Source: Sindora glabra | Taxonomy: Eukaryota > Streptophyta > Magnoliopsida > Fabales > Fabaceae | Direction of reading: 5' to 3' | DNA length: 64,000 nucleotides | NCBI GenBank assembly: GCA_020226215.1 | Contig: CM035236.1 | Location: 2,237,001 to 2,301,000 of the forward strand | Part shown: piece after piece, positions 58,550 through 64,000 of the stretch | Layout: each line of letters begins with the position of its first letter | Position numbering within the stretch: the first letter of the stretch is position 1 | Made by a program: the position numbers and the translations under genes | The notes under the pieces: generated by a model | What the model was told of the DNA's origin: nothing | What the model saw: only the letters and a program-made list of their open reading frames with translations | The model's database searches: none

Positions 58550-60249
58550 ATGGGTTACACAGACGAAAAAAGTTATTTGTATAGAATTGTTGTATATATA
58601 TTTTAGATGATATTGTCATTTGTAATAAGTTATTTGTATAGACTCATATATTACCACCTAGACTAACAATTTTTAATGTTGCTTGAATAGATTGGATTTA
58701 TATGGACAATAAAGTTATTTATGTTGAGGTAAAATTAATCAAATATAGACCCTTTATATAAATGAAAATGTTGTTTGTATGGAAGTTATTTTATTTTTTC
58801 AAAATTTTTTTAAAAATAGTGATTGTATAGAGTTTATTTTTTAAAAAATTTAAAAATTTAAAACTCAATATAAAATAAAAATTTAATCACTTAATGCGAT
58901 AAAGCATTAAGATAAAATTATATTCAAATATATCAATATTATCAAATGTTCAAACTAATAAATATATCAAAACATATAAAATAATAATTTTATCACACTG
59001 AATATTAAATAAAATTATACAAGATAATAATTCATATTCAAATATTGTATTATTATCATAAGATATTTAAAGTAATAAATATATCAATATATACTAAATA
59101 ATAATTTTTTCACATTTATTAATGAACTAAAAATTCATCTTTATATTTTATATCAATATACCATTACAAAAAAAATGTATGATTTTTTTTAGCTTACTCA
59201 ATGGAATAGTGAAGTGATAATTTGAAATATCAATCACTAATGAAGTAATATAAATTGATCATTTAATAAAATATACGTAAGAATAAATTAAGACTAAAGC
59301 ATTAAAATGTAAAAAAATAACAAAAGAGATGAAGACACTTATCTGAGTTCTTTTGAGAAGTTGAAGAAGAAGTATTGCATAGAATGCTTTTGCCTAAGCA
59401 CTAGTGGAAATTTATAAGCCTTGCATTGCATAGATGATAAATTTTTAGTTATCTATATAAAACCATATCATCGGAATAGACAAAGGCAAATGTGCATAAT
59501 TTTAAATTTTTTAAAACTTTTTTAGTTATACAAATGTCATGTGTCATTTGTATATTTTTTTATTTTTTAAAACACTTCAAACTATTTAGATGACACATAT
59601 CATTTATTAGCTTTTTGCAATTTCAAGAAAAGAAAGCTATACAAATGATAATATCATCTGTATAACCCATAAAAAAAAAGCTATATAGATGATAATATTG
59701 TTTATATAATATTTTGAAAAAAGTTATATAAATAACACATTTCTTCTATGTAACTTTTTATAATTTTTAAAGGAAAGCTATACAAACGATAATATTGTTT
59801 AGATAGCCCATGTGTCATCTATATAACTTATAGAAAAAAAGTATAGACGATAAATTCATTTATATAACTTTTTAAAAATTTTAAAAAAAATTTGTACAGA
59901 TAACATATGTTATCTATATAACTTTTTGAAATTTAAAAAAATAAAAAGTTATACAAATGACAATATCATCTATATAACTTTTTATTTTTTTGAAATTTTT
60001 TTTTTCAAGCTATTTAAACTATACTTGTTGTTTGTATAATTTTCTACAATTTAAAAAAAGTTATATAAATGATAATATTATTTATATAGCTCATAGATAA
60101 AAAATTTCTAGCCAAACATTATACAAATGACTATATTATCTATATAGTATTTTTATTTTTCATAATAAATTATTAAAATACCTATATAAACAATCTAGAT
60201 TTTATTATTTGTATAGGTATCTTCTTAATAGTATACAATTATTGTAGTG
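58550..60249. mobile_element. CACTA-like transposon remnant or array with palindromic subterminal repeats
   Basis: The right boundary ends ATTGTAGTG (60241-60249), the inverted form of a CACTACAAT terminus typical of CACTA/CMC elements. Inside, from about 59520 to 60220, lie about a dozen hairpin units (separate entry). Weaker copies of the same motif occur at about 58567-58800. The left end is unresolved. CATTACAA at 59162 is a candidate giving a 1.09-kb element with flanks TAC/TAT; otherwise it begins near 58.5 kb. No transposase coding sequence seen. Confidence 0.45.
59520..60225. repeat. Array of about twelve short palindromes (GTTATACAAATGATAATATCATCTATATAAC type)
   Basis: Each unit is an imperfect inverted repeat about 30 bp long, roughly G(T/C)TATACAAATGAT then ATATCATCTATATAAC, separated by A- or T-rich spacers. 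Units occur near 59526, 59638, 59681, 59717, 59776, 59840, 59893, 59948, 60014, 60059, 60120 and 60181. Two have perfect arms: TATACAAATG/CATTTGTATA at 59527-59554 and the AGATAACATATGTTATCT palindrome at about 59898-59915. Confidence 0.75.
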
Positions 60250-62105
60250 TATTTTGTAATATGAATTATATTTACAATAAAAAATAAAAATAGGAATGAA
60301 AGTCTCTCATAGACCCTGAGTGCAATGAATAGGAGTCAATGGAGCGTTTTGTTTTGAGAAATTTACAAGCATAATAAAATTAAAAAAAAATGGTAATTAG
60401 CAAAAGCATCTTAATAGTTTATTTTGACATCTGATACTTCATCGAAGGCAGATGATATGGATTTGAGAAGATTATAGACTACACTACAATATATATAAAC
60501 CTCCAATCCATATATAATCTTCACAGATGAATTGTTGTTTTTGAGTACGAGTAAACTTATTATCAATTTATGCATAAAGATCCGATATCCGTATAACCGA
60601 TGAACATGTGACTAATTATTAATTAAGGATAAACGTATCATCTCATCTGCATGTAATTTTGCTGCTAGATAATAATTATAGTGATAATTCGTCCCGCAGG
60701 AAATAAGAGGGACTTGCGAGAAATTGCTGAACATCTCAGTTATATCTATTGTATATCTCAATTATATAATTAATAAATAAAAAATAATTATTAATTTTAT
60801 TATTTATTTATTAATTTTAATTTTTTAATTTTTTTAATTTTTAAAATATTAAAAATTATAAAAATTAATAATTTATTTTTTATTTATCGATTATGATTAA
60901 AGATATATAATATAATTAGAATATGTAAAAATTTCTTGCCCCTCTAAAGACATATTCGAGATTTTGCAAACTGGAATAACCCAAGATTATAAGCATGAGT
61001 TTAGCTTCATTTGTGAGTTTCCATTATGAAAGATATTGTATTTGCAATACTCTTAATATAAATGCGCCTCATACATAATATATAGTTAGTACTTAATAAG
61101 TTTATGAGCAAATAATGTATTTAAAAATTTTAATTAATCAGTTTTATGAACATAACAAACTATTTAAGAATTTTAATGAGATCGATTTTAGTTTCTCAAT
61201 TGAATTTTTAGGTAATGTTTAATTTGTGAAATATTATATTTTTAAGAAAATATATATTCTCGGTAGTGTGATTTCAAAAAATTTAGTTTTTGAGAATGTA
61301 ATATTTTCATGTTTAGTTTATTTTAAAGATTTCTAAGAATATTTTAGTAATTTTTTAAATATATTATATTCTTATATTTGATTTGTATTTTATATCCTTG
61401 AAAATCTTAAAAATTTATCAAAAATGTCCTTACCAAAATTTTAATTATAAATTATAACAAATCCTATTTTTAATGAAAAATATACAAATAATAAATTTTT
61501 AATAGCAAATAAATTATATTTCATTATTTAATATCTAAAAATGAAGAAAACAAGAGAAAAATTGAAATACAAAGGTCACGCAGGAAATCTGAACACATGA
61601 AGTTCATGCTAAACACAAAAGGAGTTTATCAATTTTGGGATGTTTCGGGAAATTTGAAAGGTGTGATGGAAGGTAAGCCAATAGAGCAAAAGGAAAACAA
61701 AGAAAGCAATGAAATGGATAACAAACTGACGATTAGAAATTGGATAGCAGACTCACTGTTAAAGAATGGAGAGGTAGAACAACCATGGAGGCAGAGAACA
61801 TGGAGGAGGCAGGGAGAAGAGGAAAACAAATTAGGGTACAATGAGAAGTAAGGAATTTTATATTTTTTAGTTTAGTATTAACATTTCTATTTAATGAGAA
61901 TTTGAGATGCTTATCTGCCTTATGAGAATATTTTAATTTTGAATTAAACATGAAAATCTAACATCCTTTTCCAATTTTTTTTGGGAATATTAAAAACGTT
62001 CAGTGAATCAAATATTACCTTATAAGAACATCTTTTTTCTTTTTTTAAGCACAAGTATTTTTCTATTAAATGTAAATTAAATGGTTTAAAATTATGTTAT
62101 CTTTA

Positions 62106-62108
<3 letters not shown>
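60250..62108. other. AT-rich tract, no supportable gene
   Basis: Mostly low-complexity AT sequence. An 84-codon open frame at 61597-61851 is hydrophilic, has no recognisable domain and no neighbours to support it. Confidence 0.5.

Positions 62109-62152
<44 letters not shown>
62109..62152. repeat. (AT)22 microsatellite
   Basis: Uninterrupted AT repeat of 44 bp. Confidence 0.97.
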
Positions 62153-62155
<3 letters not shown>

Positions 62156-62719
62156 CAAATGAGTAATTTGTTAAAAGGATATACATATATTACTATTATA
62201 TATTATCTTCATACATTCATCTTAAGAAATATTTTTAAATTAAATTCTCCTTTAAATAAAATTCACAAATAATAAATGACAAGTAAAATAAGTTATGATA
62301 ATTTCTATTTATTGATTTTTATTTACTCTTTATTATGCCTCTTTTTAAAATAAATATTATGTTAAAAATTAATATTTAGTAATATAAATCAATTACTTTT
62401 ATTTAGCAATTAATATGTATGTTAAAAATTTATAATTTAGAAACTTTAATATATGATTGTATAATAAATTAAATTTTAATATTTATTTTTTTTATAAAAT
62501 GAAACTCATTTAAATTTTATCTTTATAAATAGACCCTCAATTTATACGAGGGTTAATTTGTAATTTGTGCATCATTTACTTATATAATATTTTTATTTGG
62601 ACACTACTCCCCCTTTAAACTAGCTTGAGAATAAATTAAATAAGAACACATAAATTTTTGAAAAATTTATTTTATGTCTCTAACCCATTTAATGCTCCGT
62701 AATCTGTATACTAATTAAT

Positions 62720-63600
62720 AAATGCTCACTTTAATTTTAAATTTTAATGTTGTAAGATAAAAATCCTTTGCTATTTAAAGAATAATATTATGAAGAACTT
62801 ATCTTTCTAAAAAATTAAGTATTTTTACTGTATGATTACCTTTTCTCATATCTCAATGTAATAAAAGTATTCAATTTAGAAATTTCTGACATTACCCAAA
62901 TTTAAAATGTTTTTTCAATAGAAATTGATACAGAACTAAGAAAATTTTGACCTCGGGTGTAAAGGAAGAGAGAAGAGACAGAAGTTTGTAATGTACATAG
63001 ACAGAGTAGATGCTACATGCATGACCAGTTTTTATTTACCTCTTTCTCTTAGTTCTTTAATTAAATTTATCTTTTTCCAACCAGCGATTATTGTATGAAA
63101 TTTAAAACATAACAAAGATATAAATAATAGGGTGCAATCGTATTTGGTATTATTGTAAGGGGACACTGAATAAGGAATGCCACTTTAATTTCAAACTTTT
63201 AAAGTTGCATAGGATGAAAATGATTTAAAATTTTAAAAATAATATTATAAGAAATTTCACTTCTTAAAGTATTAAACATTTTCATCTATTTTTTTTAAAT
63301 CTCAATAAATTTAAATTAAAATAAAAATATAAATCTCAATTTGAAAAAAAAATTATAGCATTACTCAAATTTAAAATGTTTGTTTCGATAGAAATTGACT
63401 TCATACAAAATTAAGAAAATTCTGACCTCGGGGGCAGAGGAAGAGAAAAGAGACAGAAGTTCGTGATGTACCTAGACGTAACGGATGCCATCTGTATGAC
63501 CCATTTTTATTTATTTATTTATTTATTTCTCTTACTTCTTTAATTAAACTTTTCTTTTGCCAACGACAACCATTGTAGGGACAACTGTATGGCCGGGGCG
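62720..63600. repeat. Tandem duplication, unit about 455-475 bp, with a conserved core
   Basis: Copy 1 (about 62720-63110) and copy 2 (about 63175-63590) align along their length. The best-kept part is a GC-richer core at 62950-63000 and 63424-63475: GACCTCGGG, AGAGACAGAAGTT, ATGTAC(A/C)TAGAC. The AT-rich arms are much more diverged. Confidence 0.75.
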
Positions 63601-64000
63601 ATAATATTTAATGTTATTTTAAAGATTTAATTTTTTTGGTTATGTTAGGGTTTCAGAATCTTATATGTTCTTTAATCGATTTACCATCCGTATCACTATA
63701 AAAAAAAACCATAACAGAGAGAGAATTAAGGATTTTTCTCGTCTTAAAAATAATTTTAAAAAAAATTAAAAAATTAGTTTGAAAATATGCTTTTAAATTT
63801 TATTTTTAAAAATTATAATTTTAAATGTATAACATAAAAATAGAAAAATAAAAATAACTTTTAGTTATTTTTATAACTTATTCTCTTTTTTATATTAATT
63901 TTGTAATTAAATTAAATATTTTTTATTTATAATATTGACTATCCTCTATTTTTTACTTCAATTTAAATATAATTTTTTTAGAAATAAATTTTAAAAATAA
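63601..64000. other. AT-rich end of window
   Basis: No coding region, RNA gene or clear repeat seen. Confidence 0.5.

Noticed and set aside
61597..61851. 84-codon hydrophilic frame
   Set aside because: No domain, no neighbouring exon, lies in repeat-rich AT sequence. Could be a chance frame or old transposon piece.

Overview
The window is nuclear DNA of a eudicot plant. The genes have GT-AG introns, the flanks are very AT-rich, and the transposable elements are plant types. No species is claimed. All gene models come from reading splice sites and reading frames directly. No transcript or database was used.

Layout. 1-9.6 kb is gene-rich: an AT-hook (AHL) nuclear protein gene on + (five coding exons, 1915-4906) and a GPX6-type glutathione peroxidase on - (six exons, 6503-8674). 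9.6-31.8 kb is a broken tandem segmental duplication of a [theta GST + copper-ATPase] unit. Unit 1 has an intact theta-class GST (9596-11693) and only a wrecked 3' piece of the copper ATPase (13.55-14.56 kb). Unit 2 has a wrecked GST (15948-17935) and an intact HMA5-type copper ATPase (21803-31825, called HMA5-B here). Each unit has kept the partner the other lost. Comparing the two units base by base exposes two later insertions with their empty sites: a PIF/Harbinger-like element in unit 1 (12419-13548, TTA target duplication) and a Helitron in unit 2 (18077-21186, TC...CTAG).

25.3-51.4 kb is a transposon belt. A decayed Copia element lies in intron 1 of HMA5-B (25333-29807, opposite strand). 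A second Copia-type element lies just upstream of HMA5-B (about 31.9-36.9 kb, minus strand). Its domain order is scrambled, and its 3' LTR carries a TATA box pointing into HMA5-B. A long AT-rich tract follows with a 70-76-bp minisatellite. Then comes a heavily mutated caulimovirid-like (endogenous pararetrovirus) copy at about 44.4-51.35 kb. A second intact HMA5-type gene (HMA5-A, 51699-56122, minus strand) follows.

56.1-64 kb holds no gene I can support. It has several repeat arrays, the most striking being about a dozen short palindromes in a row at 59.5-60.25 kb, ending in a CACTA-like terminus.

How the genes relate: the two HMA5-type proteins are predicted Cu(I) export pumps. GPX6 (organellar, with a possible cytosolic form) and theta GST (peroxisomal by its SKM terminus) both detoxify peroxides, which excess copper can generate. 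That functional link is inference. The AHL protein is a chromatin and transcription factor with no evident link to the others.
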